Origin: Aeromicrobium duanguangcaii
Lineage (GTDB): Bacteria > Actinomycetota > Actinomycetes > Propionibacteriales > Nocardioidaceae
Reading direction: 5' to 3'
DNA length: 64,000 nucleotides
NCBI RefSeq assembly: GCF_024508295.1
Contig: NZ_CP101990.1
Coordinates: forward strand, 2,976,001 to 3,040,000
Shown piece by piece: positions 1 through 8,066 of the stretch. Below the pieces are notes generated by a model. The model searched no databases. It was not told where the DNA came from and saw nothing but the letters and a program-made list of their open reading frames with translations. The position numbers and the translations under genes are program-made. How positions within the stretch are numbered: the stretch's first letter is position 1; every line of letters begins with the position of its first letter.

Positions 1-534
1 GATGCCGCCGGACGGGTTCGTCACGCGCAGGAAGTCCTGCCCCGCGGCCGCCCAGGCGCCGCCGCCACGCGCGGAACCGGTCAATCCGGTGACGTCGGCG
101 AGCCTGACGCTCGCGCGAGCCTCGTCCGACCCGGCGGTGATCGTGTTGCCCTGATCGCGGTTGGAGACGTCGAAGGCGCCCGAGCCGACGAAGCGGTCCG
201 CGAGGATGCGCACCGGCGTCCCGTCGATCGACGGCACGCCGTAGTCGCCCATGCCCGCGACGGTGTGCACCACGGGGTACCCGTTCCGCTCGGATGAGGA
301 GATGCTGCCGAACGCGGCGATCGATCCCTCGATCTCACCGTTGCCCAGCACCGCGTCGCCGCGAGAGACCACGCTGAATCCACGATTGACGGAGAACGGG
401 TTGAACGTCTCTGTCGTCGCCGTCGCCGCGGGCGCCGCGATCACGGCCAGGCCCGCACCTGCTGCCACGGTGACCGCCACCGTCAGCGCCGTCCAGCGGT
501 TCGCGTTCTTCCGTACCCGAGTCGTGCTCTCCAC
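1..534 (-). CDS. Choice-of-anchor A family secreted protein, C-terminus beyond window
   Basis: The first 178 codons are present and the frame runs off the left edge. The N-terminus is a signal peptide: basic start, hydrophobic core around residues 15-35, and Ala-rich cleavage region. Next comes FNPFSVNRGFSVVSRGDAVL and a Gly/Ser-rich segment with the I-E-G-S-I-A-A-F-G pattern. This is the start of the choice-of-anchor A (collagen-binding-like) surface domain, which is known from secreted proteins carrying various cell-wall anchors. The GTG start is supported by GGAGGA four bases upstream. The protein is probably exported and surface attached, but the anchor lies outside the window. It is the last gene on this strand after the LuxR-type regulator, with a perfect inverted repeat between them. 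Confidence 0.72.
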   Translation of the reverse strand, partial: MESTTRVRKNANRWTALTVAVTVAAGAGLAVIAAPAATATTETFNPFSVNRGFSVVSRGDAVLGNGEIEGSIAAFGSISSSERNGYPVVHTVAGMGDYGVPSIDGTPVRILADRFVGSGAFDVSNRDQGNTITAGSDEARASVRLADVTGLTGSARGGGAWAAAGQDFLRVTNPSGGI

Positions 535-554
535 GAGTTCCTCCACCGTGACAA

Positions 555-578
555 GACCGCCACGACGTTGTGGCGGTC
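555..578. repeat. 9-bp perfect inverted repeat between luxR-type gene and surface protein
   Basis: GACCGCCAC, six bases (GACGTT), then GTGGCGGTC. It lies 21-44 bases upstream of the surface-protein start codon and about 85 bases after the regulator stop. There is no T tract, so it could be a weak terminator, a leader hairpin or an operator for the adjacent LuxR protein. The sequence cannot separate these options. Confidence 0.5.
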
Positions 579-663
579 GAGTCGAACCTAGGCACGGTCG
601 GGGCGAGAACGGCCGGCCTTCCCGGGAAACCACCCCTGCCTCCCACCCCTGTCGTGAAGGGCG

Positions 664-3174
664 TCACAGGCCGAAGCGGTGGGTGGCCGCCACGAGCCGG
701 TCGCGGGTGTCCACGTCGAACTTCCGGTAGAGGTTGGCGCGGTGGAACTTGACGGTGTTCACCGAGAGGAAGAGGCTCTCGGCGATCTCCTTGTTCGTCC
801 GTCCCGAGCGCACCAGCGCCAGCACCTCGCGCTCGCGCTCGGACAGGGTCGGCGCCCGGTCTCGGGTGCGGCCGATGGCCACCACCTCGTCCAGCACCTC
901 GGCGACCCGGTGCACGTCGTGACCCGTGCCCGCCGCGACGTACTCACGCAGTCGCGCCAGATCGGTCGGAGCCGCCGTGCCGAGCAGCACCCGCACGAGA
1001 CCGGATCCGGGCGCGCACTCACTGGCCCGTGCCAACGCCGCCAGCGCACGTTCCGGCTCTCCGGCACGCACGGCGCGGGTCGTCTCCATCACCAGGGCCA
1101 TCTCCTGGGCCCGCGGCTCGAGCGCATCGAGGTCGAGGGCCGGGTCGTCGTTGGTCAGCCGGTCGTTCAGCGGGAGGGGTCGCCCGGTCGCCTCGGCGAT
1201 CGACGGCTCCAGCCGGACGCGGACCGGTGGGGCGGCACCCTGCTCGTCGCCGGAGGGCCAGACCCGCAGGACCCGGACGGCCAGCGCGTCCAACGCCCTC
1301 GCGGACACGCCCGTTCGCGTCGGCGTGAGGTGGCGGGAGCGCCAGCGACGGCCCTTCAGGTATCGGGCCCACACCCGGTCCAGCTCGTCGAGTCGGCCCG
1401 CCCCCGCGGCCGAGAGCGCATGCGCCACGAGCAGCAGCGGCCAGTCCACCGGATCGACCTGTGTCATGGCCGAGCCGGTCAGGTCGACAGCACGCTCGGG
1501 ATCTCCGGCGTCCAGTGCCTCCCAGGCCCGCAACACCGCATCAGCGACCACGTCCATCTCACGGCACGGGTCCACCGCGATGCTCGGCGCCGGACCTCGG
1601 GCCAGCACCTCGAGGTCTCCGATGTGCCGGGCGCACATCTCCAGCACCAGCTCCGCGTGAGCGCGGCGCGACCCCGCGGGGTCGGTGCGGCTGCCTGCAT
1701 CCAGCTCGAGTGCCCGGACCGCCTGGCGGGCAGCCGCCGCGGCCAGGTCGATCCGGTCGATCCTGACCAGGGCCTCGATCGCCAACAACAGGTCCGACAC
1801 CGAGCCGGTGTCCATGTCCAGGTCGGACCACAGCTCCGCGAACCCGCCGAGCTCGTGGATCGCCCCGTGGGCCAGCTCCAGCTCACCGAGCCGCACGGCG
1901 ACGTAGAAGGCCATCACGCGGTGGTGGAAGCGGTCGGCCGGTGACGTGCTGCCCGACGGGGGCGTCCGGCGCTCCAGCTCGCGGATCACCGTGCTCCGGG
2001 CCACGCGGTGTCCCAACCGGGCTCGCAGAACCATGCGCAGGCAGGCGAGCGAGGGGAAGTCCAGGAGCGACCCCACGGGCAACTCGAGCAGTGGCGCCCA
2101 CGATGCCGGGTGATCGGTGCTGACCAGCTCCCACACCCGCTCCCGCGCCGCGCGCGCGGCGTCGCTCAGGTCACCGGCCGACACGAGCGAGAGCACCTCC
2201 TGCTCGTGGTCGCCGTGACGTCGCGCGATCGCCGCGATGCGCACGTGCTCGGCGGCGTCGTCCTCGGGCGCGCGGTCGGCGATCCTCAGCAGGTGCTCGC
2301 GTGCGTGCGGCCGCCACCGGAAGACCGGCGACCGGAAGCGGGCCGAGGGCGTGACGTCGGCCAGGCCCAACGCGACGGCTCGCTCGACCTGACGCTGGCC
2401 GTTCTCGACGGTCACCAGCTCCGGCAACGCGCTCAACGGAAAGCGCGGCGCCAGCAGTGCCGCGGCGAGGAACTGCCGGAACGGGCCGGCGGGACGAGCC
2501 GCGGGGGCCCAAGCCGCCGCGGCCACCTGGTCCTGGGCGAGCCGTGCGGCCCGGACGTCGGCCTCGCACGTCCGCACGAGCGTGGCGACGACTCCGACCG
2601 TCCCGGCCGTGAGCTCCATCAGCCGGTCGACGGCGGGTTCCGAGAGCTCGGTCAGGGCCAGCCGCACGTAGTCGATGAGCTCGCCGCGATCCAGCCGCAA
2701 CTCCGCGTCCGTGATGGAGCGGTGGGCGATCGCGTCCTCGGTGAGCAGACGGAGCAGACCGGTGGCGTCCTGCGTGGCCACGATGGTGCCGACGCCGGCC
2801 TCGCGAGACCACCGCGTGACGAGCTCACCCACGATCGTCGCCTCGACCCGGTCGGCGCCGACGAGAGCGACCCGCGTCGGTCCGGCGGCCCGGAACGCCG
2901 CCGCCGCGGCGCGCGCCGGATGCTGGGCCGCGTCGACTGCGTCGATCAGCACACCCCGCGCGTCCAGCGCGGCCAGCAGCACACTCGTCACGCCGGCCGC
3001 GTCGAGCGGGCGTCCTCCCACGTCGACGAGCAGACGCACCTCACCGTCGGGCGCCTCATCGGCCCACTGGCGCAGCAGGGTCCGCTTGCCCGCCCCGGCG
3101 AGTGCTTCGACCACCACCACCGGCAGTCCGGTGTCGAGGCGCGCCAACAGACGTGGTCGCACCAACTCGGCCAC
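664..3174 (-). CDS. Large LuxR-family transcriptional regulator (LAL/MalT-like)
   Basis: An 836-residue protein. The N-terminal P-loop is at about residues 24-34 (ALAGAGKRTLL), the long middle is helical and Ala/Leu/Arg-rich with TPR-like character, and a C-terminal LuxR/GerE helix-turn-helix occupies roughly residues 770-836 (LSEREREVLALV, then NKEIAESLFLSVNTVKFH). This is the layout of LAL/MalT ATPase regulators, which bind an inducer and oligomerise. The Walker A is unusual: after Lys30 comes Arg31, where a Ser/Thr normally coordinates Mg2+; Thr32 follows. ATP use may therefore be altered. The GTG start has AGGAG about eight bases upstream. Its targets are unknown; the neighbouring surface-protein gene on the same strand is the obvious candidate. 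Confidence 0.85.
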   Translation of the reverse strand: MAELVRPRLLARLDTGLPVVVVEALAGAGKRTLLRQWADEAPDGEVRLLVDVGGRPLDAAGVTSVLLAALDARGVLIDAVDAAQHPARAAAAAFRAAGPTRVALVGADRVEATIVGELVTRWSREAGVGTIVATQDATGLLRLLTEDAIAHRSITDAELRLDRGELIDYVRLALTELSEPAVDRLMELTAGTVGVVATLVRTCEADVRAARLAQDQVAAAAWAPAARPAGPFRQFLAAALLAPRFPLSALPELVTVENGQRQVERAVALGLADVTPSARFRSPVFRWRPHAREHLLRIADRAPEDDAAEHVRIAAIARRHGDHEQEVLSLVSAGDLSDAARAARERVWELVSTDHPASWAPLLELPVGSLLDFPSLACLRMVLRARLGHRVARSTVIRELERRTPPSGSTSPADRFHHRVMAFYVAVRLGELELAHGAIHELGGFAELWSDLDMDTGSVSDLLLAIEALVRIDRIDLAAAAARQAVRALELDAGSRTDPAGSRRAHAELVLEMCARHIGDLEVLARGPAPSIAVDPCREMDVVADAVLRAWEALDAGDPERAVDLTGSAMTQVDPVDWPLLLVAHALSAAGAGRLDELDRVWARYLKGRRWRSRHLTPTRTGVSARALDALAVRVLRVWPSGDEQGAAPPVRVRLEPSIAEATGRPLPLNDRLTNDDPALDLDALEPRAQEMALVMETTRAVRAGEPERALAALARASECAPGSGLVRVLLGTAAPTDLARLREYVAAGTGHDVHRVAEVLDEVVAIGRTRDRAPTLSEREREVLALVRSGRTNKEIAESLFLSVNTVKFHRANLYRKFDVDTRDRLVAATHRFGL

Positions 3175-3191
3175 GCCACATCTCCTCTGCT

Positions 3192-3219
3192 CCGGGGGTC
3201 GAACTCCATTGTCCCCCGG
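3192..3219 (-). terminator. Possible hairpin after the aldose epimerase gene
   Basis: CCGGGGG and CCCCCGG form a 7-bp GC stem with a 14-base loop, just after the epimerase stop and upstream of the LuxR-type start. There is no T run and the loop is large, so this is only a weak terminator candidate. Confidence 0.3.
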
Positions 3220-3225
3220 CCGGGT

Positions 3226-4092
3226 TCAGAGCAGCTCGACGCAGTAGGAGAGGGTCTCTCGGCCACCGGGCGGCAGGACGACGTTGCCGGGCTTGCCGGC
3301 GAACTGGCCGACGAAGTCGATGGGCGCCGGCTGGCCGCGCCACGGCTCGACGCAGACGAAGCGCGCGCCCGGCACCGACCAGATCGTGATCCCCGTGAAG
3401 CCCTCCCACGACAGGCGCACCTGGCGACCCCGGGGCGACGAGTAGGTCAGACGGTTGCTGGCGACCTCGGGCATGATCACGGCACCGTCGGTGAACCAGG
3501 CGTCGTTGAGCGTCATGACGTGGTCCCAGGCGGGGTTGTCGAACCGCTCGGGCGTCAGCAGGTTGTCGACGACGCGACGGAACGGCGCCTTCTCGGGCTC
3601 GTCGAAGCGGATCTGGTGCATCGAGCGCGGCTGGCCCTCGTCGAGCGGCCACACGAACGCCGGGTGCGAGCCCAGCGCGAACGGCATCGGCTCGTCCCCG
3701 CGGTTCTCGACCGTGTACTGGGTCGTGAGGCTGCGCCCGTCCGTCACATAGGTGGCGGCCAGCGCGAAGTCGAAGGGAAAGTGCTTGCGCGTCTCCTCGT
3801 CCGAGACGAGGACGAGTGAGACCCGGTCGTTCGCACTGTCGACCACGGTCCAGCGACGGTCGCGCGCGAAGCCGTGCTGCGGCATCGGGTACGTCTCGTC
3901 ACCCACGCGGATGCGGTCGTCGGGCACCCGGCAGATCACCGGGAACAGCACGGGCGCGTGGCGGTGCCAGGGGTCGTCACCGGACCACAGGTACTCGTGG
4001 TCGTCCTCGTCGCGCATCGACACGGGCTCGGCGCCGTCGGGTGAGATCGCGACGGCGATCTTCTCGCCGCGGATGACGATGGACGTGCCCAT
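3226..4092 (-). CDS. Aldose 1-epimerase family protein
   Basis: A 288-residue galactose mutarotase-like protein. Recognisable elements are the early DEDDHEYLWSGD and WHRHAPVLFPVICR segments, PMPQHGFARDR with the His expected in the sugar-binding pocket, LGSHPAFVWPLD in the middle and ICVEPWRGQP-like FVCVEPWRGQP near the end, where the Glu is the usual catalytic base. The family interconverts alpha and beta anomers of hexoses in the cytoplasm. The frame is open further upstream, but ATG 4092 is chosen because homology begins here and a -10-like TACGGT ends six bases before it (4099-4104), which fits a leaderless message. It stands alone, downstream of the Wzz-kinase gene on the same strand, behind a strong hairpin. 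Confidence 0.85.
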   Translation of the reverse strand: MGTSIVIRGEKIAVAISPDGAEPVSMRDEDDHEYLWSGDDPWHRHAPVLFPVICRVPDDRIRVGDETYPMPQHGFARDRRWTVVDSANDRVSLVLVSDEETRKHFPFDFALAATYVTDGRSLTTQYTVENRGDEPMPFALGSHPAFVWPLDEGQPRSMHQIRFDEPEKAPFRRVVDNLLTPERFDNPAWDHVMTLNDAWFTDGAVIMPEVASNRLTYSSPRGRQVRLSWEGFTGITIWSVPGARFVCVEPWRGQPAPIDFVGQFAGKPGNVVLPPGGRETLSYCVELL

Positions 4093-4110
4093 GCCCTGAC
4101 CGTAGTCAGA

Positions 4111-4145
4111 CCCTGCCCCCGTCCGCACGGCGAACGGGGGCAGGG
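4111..4145 (-). terminator. 12-bp GC stem-loop after the Wzz-kinase gene
   Basis: CCCTGCCCCCGT and ACGGGGGCAGGG pair perfectly across an 11-base loop. The hairpin begins 30 bases past the kinase stop codon and ends just before the putative promoter of the epimerase gene, so it separates two transcription units. Confidence 0.6.
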
Positions 4146-4174
4146 TCGTCCACGTCACACTCGCGATGTCACGT

Positions 4175-5608
4175 TCACTTCCTCGCGCCACGGCCGAACA
4201 ACGTGCGCTTGGGCGCCACGCGCTTGGCCGACTCCGGCTCGTAGCCGTACCCGTACCCGTAGCCATAGCCGTAGCCGGCGCCCGAACGGTGCTTCTTCGG
4301 CTGCGGCGACATCGTCACGACCGTGCCGCAGAGGCGGGCGTCGACGCTGGTGAGGCGCTCGAGCGCCGCGGCGTACTGCTCGGTCGTCGTCGACCCGTGC
4401 TTGATCACCATGATCGCGCCGTCGGTGGCCGCGGCCAGCGGTGCGGCATCGGTGACCGGCAGCAGTGGCGGGGCGTCCACCAGGACGATGTCGTACTCCT
4501 GGCGCAGGCGGTGCAGCAGCTTGATCATCTCCGGGGACTCCAGCAGCTCGGCCGGGTTCGGAGGGATCCGGCCCGAGGGCAGGACGTCGAGCGAGTCGCC
4601 GACCTGCTGGATGGCCTCGTGCGGCTCGACGCGGCCGAGCAGGATCGTGGTGATGCCGACGCTGCCCTCCAGCTGGAGGTACTCGGCCAGCTTCGGCCGG
4701 CGCAGATCGGCCTCGACGAGCAGGACACGCTGACCGCTCTTGGCGAGGATCTGCGCGAGGTTGGCGGCGGTCGTCGACTTGCCCTCCGAGGGCACCGAGC
4801 TGGTGACGACGTAGCACTTGTGGCTGGCGCCGGCATCGATGAACTGCAGGTTGGTGCGCAGCACGCGGAACGCCTCGACCCGCGGGTCGTAGCTGGGCAG
4901 GTCGCGCACCAGCGGGTGCTTGATCGCCTCGCGGTTGAAGTGGATGTTGCCCAGCACCGGGACCTCGCGGCCCGACACCTTGCTGATGTCCTCCTGCGAC
5001 GTGATGCGGTTGTCCAGCATCTCGCGCACCACCGCCAGGGCGAAGCCGAGCACGAGGCCCAGGACCAGCCCGAGGCCGAGGTTGCGCACGGGCTGCGGCG
5101 AGACGGGCGAGTCCGACACGGTGGCCCGGTCGACGATCGAGGCCTTGACCGGCGCCTCGCGCTGGCCGTCGGGCGTCTCCAGCTCGCGGACGTAGCCGAC
5201 GAACGCCTCGGCCACGGTCTGCGTGAGCTGCTGGGCCCGCTCGGGCGACGGGTCGGTGACCGACACCGACAGCACCACCGTGTCCAGCTCCACGCTCGTC
5301 TCGATGCGTGCCATCAGCTGCTGGGGAGTCTCGTCGATCCCCAGCTTCTCGACGACGCGGCTGGCGACCTCCTCACCCTTGATGAGCGTGGCGTACGACT
5401 TGACGCGCTGCTGGCTGAACTGGCCGCCCTGGGCCAGCTCGCCGCTCTCGGAGCTCTGCGGAGTCTTGACGAACAGGCGCGCGGTCGACTGGTACTGCGG
5501 CGTGACCGAGAGCGTGTACATACCGGACGCCAGGACGACGAGCAGGCACACGAAGGCGATCAGCAACCACCTGTCCCGTGCGATGCGCAGGTAGTCCTTC
5601 AACTCCAT
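4175..5608 (-). CDS. Wzz-type chain-length regulator fused to bacterial tyrosine kinase
   Basis: 477 residues. The Wzz domain has a membrane helix at about 14-34, an extracytoplasmic part, and a second helix at about 176-195. The BY-kinase follows: Walker A SVPSEGKSTT with Lys277, Walker A' LLVEADLRRP (296-305) and Walker B IVLVDAP (374-380). These enzymes control polysaccharide chain length and export and autophosphorylate on a C-terminal tyrosine cluster. Here that cluster is six tyrosines alternating with glycine (Tyr446 to Tyr456), followed by a basic end. ATG 5608 is chosen for its GGAGG Shine-Dalgarno site five bases upstream; an upstream in-frame start lacks one. The divergent neighbour is a tyrosine phosphatase, the expected antagonist. 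Confidence 0.93.
   Translation of the reverse strand: MELKDYLRIARDRWLLIAFVCLLVVLASGMYTLSVTPQYQSTARLFVKTPQSSESGELAQGGQFSQQRVKSYATLIKGEEVASRVVEKLGIDETPQQLMARIETSVELDTVVLSVSVTDPSPERAQQLTQTVAEAFVGYVRELETPDGQREAPVKASIVDRATVSDSPVSPQPVRNLGLGLVLGLVLGFALAVVREMLDNRITSQEDISKVSGREVPVLGNIHFNREAIKHPLVRDLPSYDPRVEAFRVLRTNLQFIDAGASHKCYVVTSSVPSEGKSTTAANLAQILAKSGQRVLLVEADLRRPKLAEYLQLEGSVGITTILLGRVEPHEAIQQVGDSLDVLPSGRIPPNPAELLESPEMIKLLHRLRQEYDIVLVDAPPLLPVTDAAPLAAATDGAIMVIKHGSTTTEQYAAALERLTSVDARLCGTVVTMSPQPKKHRSGAGYGYGYGYGYGYEPESAKRVAPKRTLFGRGARK
4241..4276 (-). repeat. Six tandem 6-bp units encoding the Tyr-Gly tail of the kinase
   Basis: Six consecutive hexamers (GTAGCC, GTACCC, GTACCC, GTAGCC, ATAGCC, GTAGCC on the plus strand) encode the alternating Gly-Tyr tail. 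The units are in frame with the codons, so slippage would add or remove Tyr-Gly pairs without a frameshift. Confidence 0.85.
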
Positions 5609-5691
5609 GGGTGCCTCCGAAGCGGGAAGTGGGGGGCGGGTGCGGGCCACGAGCACGGCCGCCGGAGGGCTCCGGCAGTAGGCTCCTGCCC

Positions 5692-6219
5692 GTGAGTCAC
5701 GGGATCCTGGTCGTCTGCACGGCGAACGTCTGTCGGTCCCCGGTCATGGAAGCGATGTTGGCACAACTCCTGGACGCCAGCCGGTTCGAGGTGACCAGTG
5801 CCGGCGTCATGGCGCCGCGGGGCAAGCCCATCGATCCCGCGTCCGCCGCCCAGCTGCGCGCCAGGAACGTGCCCGTGCCCGATCGGACGGCGCGCCAGCT
5901 GAGGTCCGACCTCGTGGCTGCGGCCGACCTCGTGCTGACCGCCACGCGGTCGCATCGCGCCGAGGTGCTCGACCTGGATCCGCGCGCCCTGCGGCGCACC
6001 TTCACGCTGGTCGAGTTCGCCGGCCTGTGCACCCAGGTCGAGGCCACGGACGTCGCCGGGCTGGTCTCCGCCGCGGCCGCCGCCCGTTCGCGCGGCCCGC
6101 GCGATGTCGACCTCGTCGACCCGATCGGCCAGCCGACCGAGGTCCATGCCGACGTCGCCGCACGCATCGAGACCGCGGTCCGGACGATCGCGGACGTGCT
6201 CGACCGCCTCGACGACTGA
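5692..6219 (+). CDS. Low-molecular-weight protein tyrosine phosphatase
   Basis: 175 residues. The N-terminal P-loop is CTANVCRSP, with nucleophile Cys9 and Arg15 (C-X5-R), and the DLVDPIGQP segment near residue 146 supplies the general-acid Asp. The family dephosphorylates tyrosine in the cytoplasm, classically on the BY-kinase of capsule loci. The gene diverges from the Wzz-kinase gene with 83 bp between start codons, so the two could be co-regulated. GTG 5692 is chosen because homology starts here and TAGGCT (5679-5684) ends seven bases upstream, suggesting a leaderless transcript. The in-frame ATG farther upstream would add 38 Pro/Arg-rich residues without family similarity. Confidence 0.9.
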   Translation: MSHGILVVCTANVCRSPVMEAMLAQLLDASRFEVTSAGVMAPRGKPIDPASAAQLRARNVPVPDRTARQLRSDLVAAADLVLTATRSHRAEVLDLDPRALRRTFTLVEFAGLCTQVEATDVAGLVSAAAAARSRGPRDVDLVDPIGQPTEVHADVAARIETAVRTIADVLDRLDD

Positions 6220-6233
6220 GGCGCCGCCCCGGG

Positions 6234-8018
6234 CTACCGGCATGCGCTCGGCACCCGGACGTCGTTGCTGGAGGTGGCGATGCCGGGCGTCTCGAAGTAC
6301 CGCGCGTCCGCGACCGCGCCCGGAGCCGTCTGGACCTGCCACGTCACCGAGATCTCGTCCCCGGGCGGCACCTTCAGCGTGCCGTACTGGACCGCACGGT
6401 CCTTGTAGGTGACCTTGCTGGAGGCCAGGTACTGCTCGGTCCCGTCGATCGTGAAGCCGGTGACCTGCCCGCCCTTGGGTGTCAGCAACCGGTAGGTCAG
6501 CAGCTGGTTGCCCTTCGCGGTGCGGTCGCCGCGGCCGACGATGTACCAGGGGGTCTTCTTCGGATCGCCGCTGAACTGGTTGCGGAAGGACGTGGTGACC
6601 GAGATCGTCTGGCGACGATCGGCCGAGCACGTCGTGGCCTTCACGCGCGTGTCGTATCGCAGGTAGTACTGCATCTTCGACTGGGCGGAGTCGGTGATGT
6701 AGAGCCCGACGTGCGGGGTGTCGTCGGCCTGGACGACCCGTCCGGCGACATCGGTGGAGGCGATGACCCGCTGACGCTCCCCGTCGCGGAACCACACCTG
6801 CAACCGTCGTTCGCCCACGGCCTCGGACAGCGACGAGACCACCTGGGTCCAGTCGCCGCGACCACTCATGACGGCCTCGAAGGTGCGGCTGGTGGCCGCC
6901 TCGAAGTAGGCGTCCTGATCGGCCGGGTCCTCGTACTGGAGGTAGACCCCGTTCAGCAGCCGGTCGATCGCGTTGTCGGCGGTGAGCTTGGCGCCCTCGC
7001 CCACGTCGACCGACCCGACGCCGCGCAGCACGTACGACATCGCCACGGCATCGAGGCTGATCACACCGTCGACGTCGACCCCGTAGGCGGCCTCGGCGCG
7101 GTCGGCCCAGATCTGGGCCACGCGGGGGTAGTCGGGGCTGATGTTGGCCGCGCGGACGTCGCGGCCCATGAGCGTGCCGAAGGCCCGCTTCTCGTCGTCG
7201 CTGAGCGCGGCGTCCGCGAGGCGCGTCCCGTCCGTGCCCCGGTTGAGATCCTCGGAGCTGGACTGCTCGCCGAGGGTGATCGTGCCGTTCTCGGTGCTGA
7301 GCAGCACGAACACGCCGCCCATGCCGCCGGTGGAACGGATCTCGGCGTTGGTCTGGAACACCAGCAGGTAGTTCTGCACGCCGTCGGCGCCGAGCGAGGC
7401 GGGCGCCAGGCGCATGACGCGACTGGCGGCGTCCGCGGCGCGGTCGGCGTCGTCGATCTGACGCTGCAGGTCGAGCACGGGACGCACGAGCGGGCCGACG
7501 AGACTCTCGGCCTCGATCGCGCCGATCCGGTCGGCGTTCCGCTCCAGCACGTCACTGGCCGAGGCCACCGCCGGAGCCAGCGCGGCCAGCGCCTTGACGT
7601 CGATCGTGCCGTTGCGAGGCTTGAAGCTGTCGGCAGAGAGCGCGGTTCCGGCCTCGACGACCGGAGGCAGTCCGCGGGACGCGATGTCGTCGATCGAGGC
7701 CGAGGTGATCTGCACCGCCTCGACGTTGCGGCCGAGCCACGGGACCTTGGCGGCGGCGTCCCACATGCCCCCGCGACTGACGCGGTGGGCCTCGGCGCTG
7801 TCGGCCTGCAGTCGGCTCAGCGAGCCGCGAGCACCCTCGGCGTCACCGGATGCCAGCTGGTCCTTCAGCCGCGTGGCCTCGTCCTGGGCACGCAGCAGGC
7901 TGGAGGCCACGGTCCGGGCCTCCAACATGAACGGAACCAGCGCGAATCCCACGACGGCCAGGACGAATCCGGTGGTCAGCCAGACAGCAGGAGACCGCCA
8001 TGTGATCCGAGAAAACAT
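6234..8018 (-). CDS. DUF4012 domain membrane protein
   Basis: 594 residues with one N-terminal membrane helix (about residues 11-30) and a large extracytoplasmic part. The conserved centre of the family is visible: YLLVFQTNAEIRSTGGMGG followed by FVLLSTENG, and later NISPDYPRVAQIWADRAEA and the GVDVDGVISLDAVAMSYVL segment. DUF4012 proteins are of unknown function but often sit beside surface polysaccharide genes, as here, between the phosphatase and the sugar-phosphate transferase. The start is set to ATG 8018 rather than 8027 because TAGGAT (8026-8031) ends seven bases before it and overlaps the upstream ATG. A role in polymer attachment or modification outside the membrane is inference only. 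Confidence 0.82.
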   Translation of the reverse strand: MFSRITWRSPAVWLTTGFVLAVVGFALVPFMLEARTVASSLLRAQDEATRLKDQLASGDAEGARGSLSRLQADSAEAHRVSRGGMWDAAAKVPWLGRNVEAVQITSASIDDIASRGLPPVVEAGTALSADSFKPRNGTIDVKALAALAPAVASASDVLERNADRIGAIEAESLVGPLVRPVLDLQRQIDDADRAADAASRVMRLAPASLGADGVQNYLLVFQTNAEIRSTGGMGGVFVLLSTENGTITLGEQSSSEDLNRGTDGTRLADAALSDDEKRAFGTLMGRDVRAANISPDYPRVAQIWADRAEAAYGVDVDGVISLDAVAMSYVLRGVGSVDVGEGAKLTADNAIDRLLNGVYLQYEDPADQDAYFEAATSRTFEAVMSGRGDWTQVVSSLSEAVGERRLQVWFRDGERQRVIASTDVAGRVVQADDTPHVGLYITDSAQSKMQYYLRYDTRVKATTCSADRRQTISVTTSFRNQFSGDPKKTPWYIVGRGDRTAKGNQLLTYRLLTPKGGQVTGFTIDGTEQYLASSKVTYKDRAVQYGTLKVPPGDEISVTWQVQTAPGAVADARYFETPGIATSSNDVRVPSACR

Positions 8019-8066
8019 GGCGGCCATCCTAGGCGTGCCGACTGATCAGCCGGCCGAGGTGAGTGT

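Noticed and set aside
6027..8045. Long open frame on the plus strand opposite the DUF4012 gene
   Set aside because: Arg/Asp/His/Gly-rich translation without recognisable motifs, antisense to a well-supported gene. Such frames are common in 70% GC DNA. The same applies to long antisense frames at 679-1944, 2008-3819, 4166-5695, 10376-12799, 12594-14150, 21301-22974, 31373-33424, 39072-41210, 48069-50444, 55072-56781 and 60692-62665.
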